Source: Micropterix aruncella (lineage: Eukaryota > Arthropoda > Insecta > Lepidoptera > Micropterigidae). Taken from it: a DNA stretch of 64,000 nucleotides. Location: contig OX155951.1 of NCBI GenBank assembly GCA_944548615.1, positions 22,537,953-22,601,952 of the forward strand, read 5' to 3'. Position 1 is the stretch's first letter. Every line of letters starts with the position of its first letter. The notes under the pieces are model-generated. The model ran no database searches and was not told the DNA's origin. It saw only the letters and a program-made list of their open reading frames with translations. Below, piece after piece: positions 21,142-33,041 of the stretch. The position numbers and the translations under genes are program-made.

Positions 21142-23617
21142 ATGGCCAGAAACTCAAAAATTTTAAAACTTAAACACAGTATATTAGAGAAAAATAGATT
21201 ATTAAGGTAAGTAACGTGTTTTAGTGTATTATTACGTGTATATTATTACCATTTGTCTACTCTGATGCTCTTTGCCTGACGTCAAATTGGGGTGACCACA
21301 CGAATAGGATTCGTGCAAAAATTTAAATAATTAACACATAAAATAAATTACATCTTTTATTTTATAAACTGACGTGATTACTGTTTTTATTTTAGGCGAA
21401 TACGAAACAACACTAATTCTGAAGATGTAAATTCACAGACGAGGTGAGTAGGTAAACAGTGTAGGTAAACAAAACTACATCAAAAGGTAATGCTCACAGG
21501 TAAATGCATACCTAATTTAATATTTTGATTTTAGTGTAATTCGAACAATAATTATGTTTTATCAGAACTTGAAAGTTTTATCAGAACTGTCGGAATCAGA
21601 ATATTATTTTGAAATCAAATATCAAACTTGAATATTGAATTTGAAAATCGATTTAGGGCCGATTTCTATATGAAACCTGCAAGTAAAAGTACAAATATAA
21701 GTTGAACCATCGGTTTACTAAATTCATTCGTAAAGCGACAAAATTTAATTCGGGTTTTCGTAGTATGACGTAAATTATACTTTGTTTGGAGGGGGTTGTT
21801 TTTGTTGCAAAAAGATAATTATGGGTTTTAGCCAAAAATTTAGTAGTAATAATAATAAACCTACTTATAACATAGTTACGCGCATCCCTGACTCACTGAC
21901 TGACTTTGTAACGCTGTAGGTAAAGACAGTATTTTTTTTAATTTGTCAGTTTTTAAACTTGAAATGCTACTTCGAATTTCAAACTTGAAATTGTGCTTTG
22001 AATTTCGAACTTGACATTCTACTATGAATTTCAAACTTGAAATTCTACTTCGAATTTCGAAGTTGACATTTTACTTCGAATTTCGAACTTGACATTCTAC
22101 TACGAATTTCGAACTTGAAATTCTACTTCGAATTTCGAACTTGACATTTTACTTCGAATTTCGAACTTGACATTCTACTTCGAATTACGAACTTAACATT
22201 CAAGTTCGAATTTCGCACTTGACATTTTGACATTTGAAATTCGGAATTTCGGTTAAATTTCGATAATTTCGGAATTCGAATTAAAATTTCGACATTTTGG
22301 ACTTAGCTAAGGATTCCATTATAGCATTCATGGTTTGCTTGATATTCAAACTCAGCACTCGTAGAAAAACGACCCTTACTTTGTTTTTGCAAGAATAACT
22401 ATACCTAATATCATTGTTTATCTATGTGTAGATCTGAAGTGAACGAAACAACAATTGCTGAGGAGGAAGCCTTGCATATTGGTACAGAAAATGAGAAGTC
22501 ATTCTCTGACAGGTCAAAGCATAATTATTATTACTGTGACATCAGCATAACTTGCGCATAGCTTTCTGTTGTACCTATCATAAGTTTTGTTTGTAGAAAA
22601 CCGACAATGTCAATTACAGAATTCTTATTAGGTGAATTTTCTTTTCAGAGAGAATGGAGAAGTAGTCAATGGAATGCGAATATTGAATATAACACAGTTT
22701 TTTAAAGAGCTTCAACAAATATCTTCACATGGGAGTATAGACTGTGGTTTGAAATCAATAGAAATAATATCTGAACGTAAATTGGGGCTACTTTCGAATT
22801 TAAAACTAAAATGTAAGATGTTTAATGAAACCTTTGTCATTTGTTGCAATAACCCTGAAACTGACATAAATATTAACACAGTTGCGGGCGCAATAGCGAT
22901 AGGTTGTGGCCATTCACAGCTAAATGAATTATTAGCCGCAATGGACTTGCCCCAAATATCATATACAATATTTAATAAAAGATTGGAAACTATAAACAAA
23001 GTTTGGGAAAAAGAAACAACCCAGTCGATGAATCAAGCCGCTAAAGAAGAACGTAGATTGGCTTTTAATGATGATAAAGTTACTGACAACGGCATACCAT
23101 TTATTGACGTTATAGCCGATGGCTGCTGGGGAAAAAGGTCTTATAGGAAAAATTACTCAGCCTTATCAGGCGCAGCTGCAATAATAGGGAAAAGAACCGG
23201 GAAAATTCTCTTTATGGCTGTCAAAAATAAATACTGCTGCATATGCGCCCAAGCTTCGAAGAAATATGTCACGCCTAAGGAGCATGATTGCTACAAAAAT
23301 TATTCTGGTATTTGAAATAGCAATTATTACCACAATATATTTCATATTTAAAACAATTTTATTTATCATTTACGTCAATTACATTTTCAGGTCCATCAAC
23401 CGGAATGGAATCCACCATCTTGGTAAAAGGATTTAAAAGAAGCATAGAAATGCACAATTTAATATACGCAGCGCCACAACACCTTTGCCGATTCAGCAAC
23501 TATACCAGGACTGTGATTACGAAGCGTGTCTTCGTCTTTATTGACTTCATTCAAAATCGTCATTTTTCGTTTCTTGTTTTTTTTCCTCATCCCTTTTCTA
23601 TTTGCGCCCCTGTATAG
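21142..23617 (+). CDS. Five-exon Mutator-like transposase-domain protein, C-terminally truncated
   Basis: Predicted exons: 21142-21206, 21396-21443, 22432-22512, 22649-23307, 23391-23617, with GT-AG introns. The first three introns are all in phase 2 and the fourth is in phase 1. The start is the ATG in a good context (CAAAATGG), giving MARNSKILK; the joined frame is 359 codons. Exons 1-3 encode a charged linker. Exon 4 contains NGMRILNITQFFKELQQISS, SERKLGLLSNLKLKC, GCGHSQLNELLAAMDLP, IADGCWGKRSYRKNYSALSG and KNKYCCICAQASKK with a trailing HDCYKNYSG. These are hallmark blocks of the insect Mutator-like (MULE) transposase-domain family, whose Asp in the 'ADG-W-KRSY' block is a likely catalytic residue. 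Exon 5 continues GPSTGMES and then departs from the family after about 23480 (NLIYA), so the C-terminal half is lost, probably to an insertion or rearrangement. Role: transposase or a domesticated derivative; DNA binding or cleavage is inferred. Intron 2 carries a 26-bp satellite. Transcription status unknown. Confidence 0.75.
21955..22240 (+). repeat. 26-bp satellite array in intron 2 of the Mutator-like gene
   Basis: About eleven tandem units of the type AATTTCGAACTTGACATTCT plus ACTTCG. Units alternate between TTGACATT and TTGAAATT versions. The array lies wholly between the exon 2 donor (21444) and the exon 3 acceptor (22431). Confidence 0.85.
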
Positions 23618-24863
23618 CACTAACTATATAAGAGGGGTCTCTAATGATCATATTCCTCGTATGCCTAGGATCGACTAGTTCATTATCCTATGTTTTTTAT
23701 TACCTTTATCCTATGTTTTTTTGCTAATTGCGGGCGTTTTTGTTTACGTAATTACGTAATTCTTGTTTACCAAATTTTCTAACAATAAGAGAATGATTAC
23801 AATACAAATCCGATTATTATTTCACATTACGTACTTTTATTTATTTAATACCTTAGAATCTTGAACGTACTACACTATTTTCGTACGTGGTCACTCTACA
23901 AGCCGCTATCGGCCGCGCGGCGATTCCAGTTCTCTTATCACGCGTTGGCTCCGCCCAATCGCCCAAAGCCGTTGACAATAGTCGTCGCCTTAAAGACTTG
24001 TGAGCCTGAGAGCGCTGCAACATTCAACGAGGCGTCATATTTATTCATCAAAAGACTAATTACGACCCGGCTGCTTGGTTTATTTAGGTAACTGGGGGCC
24101 GGTTGTCCGAAAATGTTTTAAACTTCGGTTAGTAATGTTTTTCTGTATATAAAACGATTGGCTTTAAAGCTCAATCCTTTCATATTATAAAAGGCAGTGT
24201 CTCTTTCTATGTCTTTCTGTCTGTATGACTGGCAATAACCTATGAGTCACAGGGGGTCATTATTGAGATATGCTGTCACTATGAATTTAAACGGCGAAAA
24301 TTCTGTTTTTTTCTTTAGTCCGTTTATATGGCAGCTCCCAGACTTAGTTTCTAAATCCGCCAAATCTAATTAGCTCTTACCATTGATTAATAAAACAGAC
24401 TGGCGAAAGAATACAGACCAGAGCCAGAAAGAGAGAAAAATATAGAGATTTTTTTCGTTTTTTTTAAAACATGGAGAAATTTTATTTTATTAAAAATCTA
24501 TTCGCTTCTTGCCAGCCTTATAAGAGCGTCGGGCTGGCGGTAGAGTAGCAAAGAGATCTATCTTGTGATATCAATAAAGTTTTAATATTTCTTTTGATGT
24601 CAACACTGTTTTGTCCGAGCGTCACACATATTGAACACTATCTACATTCAAGCGCCGCGTTTGACAGTTAATCGACAGATGAAAGACACGTAATACTGGG
24701 TCATTTAATACGGGAGTCGCAATTCCAAAAATTTTAGTTAGTTAAATTAGTTTATAATAAGAGAATGGGCATTTTGGACCCACTTTTCCAAGAGCTGTAA
24801 ATCATAGAGCAATAGAAAGATCTCTTTATGTAGAACATTTATTTTGAAAACAGCTGATATCAG
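23618..24863. other. Unrecognised sequence downstream of the truncated Mutator-like gene
   Basis: A TATATAAGAGGGG motif near 23628 and GC-richer blocks near 23890-24060 hint at an inserted element such as a solo LTR, but no paired repeat or target duplication was found. Frame 23861-24091 is unrecognised. Confidence 0.3.
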
Positions 24864-25390
24864 TTATTTATTTATTTATTTGTTTATTATTCGATTATTA
24901 CTAATCAACATTACAGCAAAACCAAGGCATTGAAAAGTAAAATTAATAAAAATATCACCGTAACTATACAAATAGAATGACACTTAAAATACTAGCTATC
25001 GTATAAGAATAAATAATTAATAGCCTGCTATTTAAACGACTGAGGGTTGGCGGTAAAAATATCAAATCTGGTGCAATCGAGTAAATTTCATTTAAGCGCC
25101 GCAAAGCACGTAAGTTTAGTGCGCGAGAACGGCTCCGCGGAAAGATGGTGGGATCGAGCACGAAGATAATTATTTGGTACGAAAAAGCTCACCTTGGCTA
25201 GTAAGCTAGGGTTATCACTTTTACCACGAATTAGATTCAAAACATAGGACATGGTCAACATTTCTCTTCTGAGACAGAGAGAATTATAGCCAACCATGCC
25301 TGTGATAAATGCAGTCGGATACAAAAATGGATAATATCCGTACTTATTGAAGTACAAAAATCTCAAAAAACACCGCTGTACCTTTTTCAG
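24864..25390 (-). mobile_element. LINE family B, copy 2 (3' end, inverted)
   Basis: The minus-strand frame reads RFLYFNKYGYYPFLYP, GMVGYNSLCLRREMLTMSYV, RGKSDNPSLLAKVSFFVPNN and ARSHHLSAEPFSRTKL, matching the same blocks in copy 1 at 19655-20486. The tail is AAATAAATAAATAAATAA on the minus strand (24864-24882). The 5' break at 25390 abuts a reverse-transcriptase fragment of another family. Confidence 0.8.
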
Positions 25391-25912
25391 CAGAGGGTAT
25401 AGGTATCAGGAAAATGTTTGTTGACCTAGAGAAGGCCTTTGACAGCGTACCACGTGGAGCCCTGTGGAAGATTCTGGAAAAGGTTGGAGGCACTGAAAAG
25501 TTTGTCAGACTGATTCGACTCCTGCATGATGACATGGAATGCTGTGAGTCAGTCAACGGTGAACAAACAGGGTTCTTTCCTGTAAGCTGGGGCGTGAAAC
25601 AAGGCTGCGTGCTTGCAATGCGCTTACTCTGTTTGCCTTGTATTTCGCAGTTGTAGTCCGTGATGCTCTGCAACACATCTCAGAAGGTGTTAGAACTCGT
25701 TTTCGCATAGATGGCCCTCTTTTTAATCTGGCAAGACTTAAAGCCCATACAAAAGTATCATACGCCACGATAACGTATATAATGTATGCCTATAACCTAA
25801 GCTTCGTAGTCGGAATCCCAGATGGCCTGCAAAGGTTAATGACTAACCTCGACGTGTCATGTAAGAACTTCGGCCTAAAAATCAGTGTATTATTAATTTA
25901 TAATTTCATGTT
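25391..25912 (+). pseudogene. Reverse-transcriptase fragment of a third LINE family
   Basis: The first frame (25414 on) reads FVDLEKAFDSVPRGALWKIL (first catalytic Asp region), then RLLHDDMECCE and FFPVSWGVKQGCVLA. After a frameshift near 25640 it continues AVVVRDALQHISEGVRTRF, NLARLKAHTKV, and YAYN where the family has catalytic YADD, then GLQRLMTNLDVSCKNFGLKI. These are blocks of the widespread metazoan endonuclease/reverse-transcriptase LINE type. The catalytic motif is mutated and both ends are missing. It is joined directly to LINE family B copy 2 in the opposite orientation. Confidence 0.8.
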
Positions 25913-26114
25913 TTCATTCACCGATTAATAATACCTACTGATAATATAATAAAATAAAGTTTCCTAACCTTTTATGAAAGCACGTTTTATTTAAATGTAA
26001 CAAATTATTTCATTTTGGACGTGTTACGCTCCCTGGCACTATTCCAATAATAAAAGCATTTTTGGTATTAAATCTAATTCCACTGAACATTACCTACTAA
26101 TTAGCTACATACTT

Positions 26115-27290
26115 ATCTGGTTTTGGTTTTTGATAGTAGTCTTTATTCATAGAAAGATACAAATTACATGTCACAGTTCCCCACTAAGGCAAGTGCCTTT
26201 TCAGTGGGTAACTAACAATAATGTGTTTATATCTGACTTATATTATCTATTACCTATTATACTTTTATTAACTATTATAACTTTTTACGTTAAGTAGATG
26301 CATTGACTTCCTAACCTAACCTAAACTAACCTATATTTCCTATCATAACTAGCTGAATATACACTTATAAATATGCTTTTCCACTAAATTAATATACCTA
26401 ATTTCTAATCTAACCTAACCTATACTAATTATCCTAGTATACTTACTTTGTTTACAATTACAATAACAAATGATTACACTAATAAAATGATTCATACTAG
26501 ATATCTATACTTATGTCCTAACCTAACCTAACTTATCTTAGTTAGCTTGGTTTACCCTAATTATTCTACTTAGTGATGCTAATGCTAATTTAGTCTAATA
26601 GAAATTTTACTTGTTACAGTTAATGCTTTTACATATTTATCCTAATTTACACTAATATAGTTTTTAATTTCTCTATTATAGTATTTAAATTACATAATAT
26701 TTAAATTATTTTAATTAGCTCGCCTGGGTTAAGTCATTATTTAGGTTGCTTAGTAGTATAAGTTTCAATGTTTTCTTTAGTAAGTATTTGCTGATTAAGT
26801 TGTCTAATTTTATAGAAAAGTGATTAAATAATTTTGGAACAATGAATTCAAGAGTTCTATCGCCGTAATAATTGTTTTGCTTGTTATATTTCAAATACCC
26901 CTTTTCACGTAGCCGAGTTCTGTGTACATGATCGGCAGGTATTCGTAACGAACCGTTTTCGTTGTTGTCAAGCAGAATTTTATACCATACAAAGAAACTT
27001 ATAGGCAAGACATCAATTGAGGAGTAGAGTTCTGTGTAATTATTTGAGCCTTTTGGTGCCATTTGTTTCAGTATTCGAATTTGAATATTTTCCACTTTCC
27101 TAACGTACGTGGGAAATCTAAGTCCCCATACCTGAATGCCATATCCTAGTATAGAATTTACAAGTGAAAAGTAAATGATTTTCATAATATTATGAGATAA
27201 TACGAATTTCAGGTGAAAGAATAGTTTTAAAAAATACCTGAGTTTATTTGTAGCTTTCGATATATCTAATTCTGCTAGAAGTATCGACTC
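26115..27290 (-). mobile_element. LINE family A, copy 2 (5'-truncated, inverted)
   Basis: A 156-codon minus-strand frame at 27185-26715 reads GYGIQVWGLRFPTYVRKVEN, ILKQMAPKG, NNYTELYSSIDVLPISFF and HRTRLREKGYLKYNKQNNYY, nearly identical to 8200-8640. Upstream, ELDISKATNKLRYFLKLFFH extends the match to about 27285. The 3' UTR is shared with copy 1, including the ACCCACTGAAAAGGCACT block (26190-26215). This copy is better preserved than copy 1 in the coding part. Confidence 0.85.
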
Positions 27291-28439
27291 ACCTACTCAC
27301 CTACGGCTAACAATTTTAAAGCTTATCTGGATAAATGAAATTTCAGCGAAACGGTGCTACTTGCTTCGTAAGTTTAGCTTATTGGCTGTTATCGCCTCTT
27401 TGTATTATCTTTTAAGCACAGGGATGGGCGAAAGAACAATATTTTAAGTATATCGATAATTGAGATCTGAATACTGTTTTGCTGCTATGGACAAATTAAC
27501 GATATGGGTAAATTAAAAGTTTAGATTCACTCTATGTTAAGATAAACAAGACTATTGCTTTGATTTTATAATAGAAATGATGTTATTGATATTTAATTTG
27601 AAATCCCTGAGTCATTTTACGATTTTAATGTCATTTTCCATGCCGGCATCATCCAGGGAGTGACTCGGTATAAAGCACTGAAAAAGAAAATAGTTATTTT
27701 TCTATTTAGTTTTTTTATCCGAAAAAATATGTTTTTGGATTTTAGAAGATATTATTCGCACAGCAGGTTATTTTGGGTAAAAAATTGAGTTGCAAGTATA
27801 TATTTTTTTTTGGTTTACGCCTTTGTTTCATAGCATCTAAAAACTTTTTGCTGAAAAAATGTTGAAATATTTTTTTTATCTTGATTAGTTTCACACAAAC
27901 ACTTTTTGTGTCAAACTAATCAAGAAAAACGTGAAACAAAAATTGCATTCATGTCAGGATATAGCACCAGAATTTACATTTTTTTTAAAAATGCAGTTAC
28001 ATCCCTTTTCAATGTTTATTCGATGCATTCTCCTGCGGTAAAATGTGGAATGCTGCCAAAAGCTACGCGATATTAGCCTCACGGGCTCACGTCTCCCTTG
28101 CTCGAGCGGGAAATACGATAAATTTGTTCAGACACCCTGCAGCAAGAGTGGTGCAGGGTGTCTATCACCTCCCAAAGGTGTTGGTTCTGACTGAAAATTC
28201 CCATCAGAGCCGAATCAGTAAATGTGACGAAAAAAAAACAATTTAATGAGAGTGGGAAGATCTTCATACTGTGATGAGTGACTTTATTCTTTGATTAGTA
28301 AGTAATCAGCGTTAATTAGATGAAAATTTGGACTTGGTGACATGGCCTGGAATCATGGTCGATATTTTTCAAAAGTATTACATATCGAATTTTAACCAAT
28401 TACTGAAGCATATTGGATATAATAATACCATTGTCCTAC
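27291..28439. other. No recognisable feature
   Basis: AT-rich. A local inverted pair, TTGATTAGTTTCACACAAAC near 27881 and its near-complement at 27908-27930, forms a possible hairpin. Frames at 28043-28246 are unrecognised. Confidence 0.35.
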
Positions 28440-28741
28440 CCTCTCGTGCCTCAGACCTCACGGCTGGTGGATCGGTTTCTCCCGGGAGATTGCCATCCGG
28501 CGCCTTGACGGTTTGCGAACCGTGCGGCGTTAGCCAATTAGCTGTGCACTCTGTCTCCTAAGCAGCGGACCTGTCGTTAACCACTCTTGAAATGACCAAT
28601 TTGTTACTTGATCCTGAATTCAGAGCCTGGCAAAATATGCCAATGGTCCGCGATAGATTCAAACTGAATCACCGCTGAATATACGGCAGATAGAGGCCGC
28701 GCAAGCGACTTCGGACCCGTAACCAGTCGGGAGGTCGAAGG
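28440..28741 (+). repeat. Dispersed repeat family X, copy
   Basis: Shares in order the blocks GACGGTTTGCG, GTGCGGCGTTAGCCAAT, TGTGCACTCTG, CTCTTGAAATGACCAAT, CGCGATAGATTCAAACTGAA, GAGGCCGCGCAAGCGACTTC and CCCGTAACCAGTCGGGAGGT with the arms of the inverted repeat at 17485-18424 and with 36750-37728. No protein coding was recognised. The family is GC-richer than its surroundings. Confidence 0.7.
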
Positions 28742-28804
28742 TATCCTAATTATTAATTTAATTCTTGATGAAGATATCCTGCCAAAACTGGTAGTCAGGG
28801 GCGA

Positions 28805-28972
28805 GGCTGCCCGCTGCTCCACCTATCCAGTGTATCGTCGTAAGGCGGTGGACTATGTGTGTCGGGTTTGTTGGCTTTGCTGGATGGTAGATTTGTATCG
28901 TCCCCAAGTCCTCTACGATCACCCCACGGTTCGTCCGTTGTAGTCGCCACATCCAAGTATCCTACCCTAAAG
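28805..28972 (-). CDS. Candidate terminal exon of an unrecognised gene
   Basis: On the minus strand a long polypyrimidine tract ending in TTTAG (28973-29000) is followed by an open frame that reads VGYLDVATTTDEPWGDRRGL, then DDTNLPSSKANKPDT and HSPPPYDDTLDRWSSGQPRP before TGA. It is hydrophilic and proline-rich with one PPPY motif, of the kind bound by WW domains. This would suit the cytoplasmic or disordered tail of a larger protein whose other exons would lie at higher coordinates, but none was recognised. It sits next to family X, so a repeat origin is possible. Function unknown. Confidence 0.3.
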
Positions 28973-30043
28973 AAAATTGAAAAAAAAAACAAGGAAAGCC
29001 TGAAGCTGAATTTTAAAAAAGTAGTAAAGGTAGATTGACGAATGATGAAAACTGAAGCTGAAGTAAGGCAACTCTTCCTGACGAATAAATAATCGAAATG
29101 AAGCTGAATATCTAGAAAATTCGAATAGGTAAGACACAATCAGAGAAAGGAGAACTAAAAACGGATCATAAGAAAATCCTACCATTTATATCACGTTACT
29201 GCGGCCAGCAAAACCGACAGTATGAAATTTGTGAGAGTGGCACGTATTCATAAATACTCATGAGATTATGAGATGAAGAAACCGGTCATAAATAAAGGGG
29301 GACCCCATCCAGAAAAAATATACAAATACTCAACTGAGAGATATACAGTTACAATTCGGGACTATCAGATTTACAAACAAGGCGCGAAATAGTACAGTTA
29401 TTGGCCGAGACTATAAATAAATTCTATCTTATCGTTTGTTATTTAATTCAATATTTGATTTATATACAATTTACGATTATTTCTTAGATGGGTATTTACT
29501 CATATATTACTAATACATATTTTAAATTTCATTCTGGAACTTTGAAACATTATTTTTTCGAAAATATCGGAAACGCAACTTAAAAACCTGGTTGATACAC
29601 GTTATAATAATTCTTTACCAAATTTCGTCCTCAGAATAGCTCTAATTCATTGAGTATTCCTTAGACTTTACCTTGATAGACTACGAGGTGGGTGTTATGC
29701 TGGTTATCATCAGACATTATTTTTAACGACTATGGATATAAGACCTTATTTTTCAGATCCGATTCTCAACTCTCCGCGAGCTGGATCAACTTGCTGCATA
29801 GTTGCATACTCAAACATCGTGCTGCCCCTAAAATAACATGCACGTACACAGGCAAAAGGGAAGCAATCAAGGAAACAATGTTTATCAGTAAGTTGCCGGT
29901 AGACGATATGCCTTAAATCCCCCTGCCCTAGAATATACTTAATTCCCGAGACAAACTTTGTGAAATTTAACAACTTTCTAATAATATGATCTAAATTCGG
30001 CCCTGGTTTCCGCGATCCAGGCAGGCCGCCAATGCACCGCTTA
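28973..30043. other. No recognisable feature
   Basis: AT-rich. Frames 29692-29916 and 29746-30057 are unrecognised shadows of each other. Confidence 0.35.
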
Positions 30044-30693
30044 TGAGCCCTACACACGATGAGGCGGCCGGAGAGGCCCGGACTGTCCGGTCAAACCTGT
30101 CAGTCCAAACTCGACGTGTGTAGCAGGAAATCCCGGCCGGAAGGCGCGACCGGAGGCGCCCTCTCATCGAATGAAATTTCGTTCGATGGCCGGATGCAGC
30201 GTTGCCAACTTGACTCCCAAAAGCTACCGTACTACTGGGGTAAATATCACCGTTTTTCGACAAAAAATACCGTACATTCAGAGAAATGCCGTTTTTTGAT
30301 AAGAAAAGACACAGGTAAAATATTATAGATAACGATGCCCTGAAATTTCTGCAACCAGCTTGACCACTGCAGTCACGCGCCATTGAGAAAGGTAATGCTG
30401 ATGTCTGAATTAAAATAAAATACTGTAAAAGTGGAAAAACTCTAGTATTATTCTTTCAACATAACCTCTCCCTAAGGTGGTCGAATTACCGTATACCGAC
30501 AGGTCATTACCATATACCGTACCGACGACGAAATTACCGTATGCCCCCAAAATTACCGTACGGGTTAGCAACGCTGGCCGGATGGCCGTGGAGTTCGCAG
30601 GTCGGACCGGACGCCCCTACTCACGTCCGGCCAAATCCGGCCGCGCCTTCAGTCCAGGCCTCTCCGGCCGGGCCTCATCGTGTGTAGGGCGCA
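30044..30693. mobile_element. GC-rich MITE with TTA flanks (PIF/Harbinger-type target)
   Basis: Inverted ends TGAGCCCTACACACGATGAG and TGCGCCCTACACACGATGAG (right, reverse-complemented) continue into GGCCGGAGAGGCC on both sides. TTA lies at 30041-30043 and 30694-30696, as in PIF/Harbinger insertions. The element is rich in CCGG and is split by the hAT-type MITE at 30197-30576; without it the element is about 260 bp. Confidence 0.7.
30197..30576. mobile_element. hAT-type MITE nested in the GC-rich MITE
   Basis: Inverted ends CAGCGTTGCCAAC and CAGCGTTGCTAAC. A perfect 8-bp target duplication, GCCGGATG, lies at 30189-30196 and 30577-30584. The CAG start and 8-bp duplication are hAT hallmarks. 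The 380-bp interior repeats ACCGTA-type motifs many times. Confidence 0.85.
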
Positions 30694-30696
30694 TTA

Positions 30697-33005
30697 TAGA
30701 TCTGTTTCCATTAGCGCCTACCCTGGTGTAATGTGCAACGTTCCTTTTTCTACTCGAAACTATCCCCATCGCACTTTAACGACCTCGAAACAATGATGAG
30801 AAAAGACGAAGATTGGTTCTTTTGAAGATAAATAGTTTAGAAAATGTTAGTTTTCACAACTTTGCTGGCGTCATGCATAAAAGCAGAAAATGCAGCATTC
30901 GGGGAAAAAATCGGTATGTAATTCAGCGCCCGGGCAAACGTTGTTATTATTGGAATTAATCTTTTAATAAAGAATTAATACAATGAATAATCATTAAATG
31001 TTTACTCTTTTTTAAACAATAACAGTGTTTTTTTTATATGTTTCTGAATACCGAATGAGTTGCAATCGCCCCGAATATGAGTAAAAGAAAAATATACACA
31101 GGCATATTTCCCTAATAAGTCATCGTTCTACCTTTATTAAGCTTCAAGGTGAGCACATACAGTTTATGCCATTATTAGTTCTTATCCTCAAAACTGATAA
31201 TGAATAATGCTATACAAAAATACTAAACAAGTCACTGTATTTCAATTTCTTCATACTGTTTTATTCCTCTATTTTTGGATATTATCGCGACTGTGAATAA
31301 TTTTACAATTTTCCATTTAAGTTATTATATTTTTTTTAATAACTAATGGGGGAAGGCCCGCGGGAGCATCAGTATATGGCGTGCAGATGTGCACTTACGA
31401 GCAATAATTACCACATATAACAAGTAAATATATTAAAAAGAATAAAAAACACGACTCACGGTACAGAACGCGAACTATTTACAATTATTTACAATTATGA
31501 ACGACATACAATTATTATATAAGTAGGTTCTTATAATATTGTTTTACGGTTTTTTAATAAATATTTTGTGGTTTATGTATTTATCCAAATAGATAGATGT
31601 ATATTTTCAGAATATACTTAATCAGACCTTTCATTTGACACTAAACACGCGATATTTATGGTAATTTATTGACATTTAGACATTTAGACAAGTATTGTTT
31701 GACATTTGGACTGTCATAGGTAGGTACCGTATGACACTCGGGATAACATAAAAATTCTAACAATATCACACGCTTCTAAATCGGTTCAAGCGCTTAAAAG
31801 TCATGGTGGAATAAAAAATCAGGGTTTCGTCATTAATACATAACGTATTTTTTCCGTGCACAATTGCGTAGTTTTATAATTTTCCGAAATGTTGGATTTG
31901 AATAAATTTGTAAGAACCAAAAACGGTCATTTAAAAATCGGCAATATTTTGTGGAGTGTAATAATTAAACACTTAGTATAATTTATTTTGCTAAATTAAT
32001 ATTCCAAATATTTCTCTTCGCTACTAGGCCTACCAGATCTATTCCTAACCGACGCAAAGAGGAAGAAAAAAAAATAAACTGTCAAATGATGAATGTCAAC
32101 ACGCACCGCGAAACACAGCGATTTAAATAAAATACGCTGCTTTCCCCTTATACGATAGCAAGGCGTAGCGGCACGTCCCCATGACCCGGGAAAACAAAAC
32201 GATTCTAACGTGGCGACTACAACACGCACAATGTAATATTTCGTTTGCCCCGCCAGATAACTATTCAAACTTGCTGCCGCAGTATTGTTGCCACTGCGTA
32301 TAAATGCCGTGTCAGATTAATATATTTTTATCGTCGTAAATATTGAACGTTTGAGCGCCTTGCTCGCTCAACAGTACTAATTAAATCGTCAACGAGATAA
32401 CATACTGTCTTTCACTTTACTGACGCTGCGCCGGGCCCTGACACGCACCACCGCGCATAGTACAGCGGGAACGAAGGGTTATCCTAAGTGAAACAAATTT
32501 GATAACTGCCGACAAATTTGATAACTTTTGGGCAGCCGTGTAAAAATAGGCCTATCTACGTATCTTTATAATATTATTTTTGTCCTAAAAATTATTTTAA
32601 AATAGAGCGAGCAATCTGTTTGCAACATGTTCTTTAATATTTTCACGTAAATGTCATTAATGATGTAAGTTGTATGGTGTTAATTTTAAAATTATGTAAA
32701 GTGAAGAAAATATAATTAGATAAATTACAGAAATTACGCAATGTCTGATTTACTATTGGTAAAAAAATCGCAAATAGATTTCAACGGAAGTACTCGCGTA
32801 TTACCTCATAGTTTGAAAAAGTCGTTCAAATTTTAGGTTACAATAAATAGTGTCCGGTATACACGCGTGTAACACACGTACAATACTTGTTGTTATGGAA
32901 CACTAGGCGAACTCATATATAGAAACTATCACAGAGCAACTGGCGAGAAGTCGGCCGGGATATATATTATACAATATATATCCAATTTCGTTGAAGTTGT
33001 GTAAA
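30697..33005. other. No recognisable gene
   Basis: About 2.3 kb. The only pattern noticed is a 19-bp tandem duplication, ACAAATTTGATAACTGCCG, near 32498-32535. Frame 31996-32268 is unrecognised. Confidence 0.35.
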
Positions 33006-33041
33006 GGGGGGGGGGGGGGGGGGGTTAGAGGGGGGGGGGGG
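33006..33041 (+). repeat. Poly-G tract, G19-TTAGA-G12
   Basis: Two long guanine runs separated by five bases, an obvious G-quadruplex candidate and a likely place for sequencing or assembly error. Confidence 0.85.
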
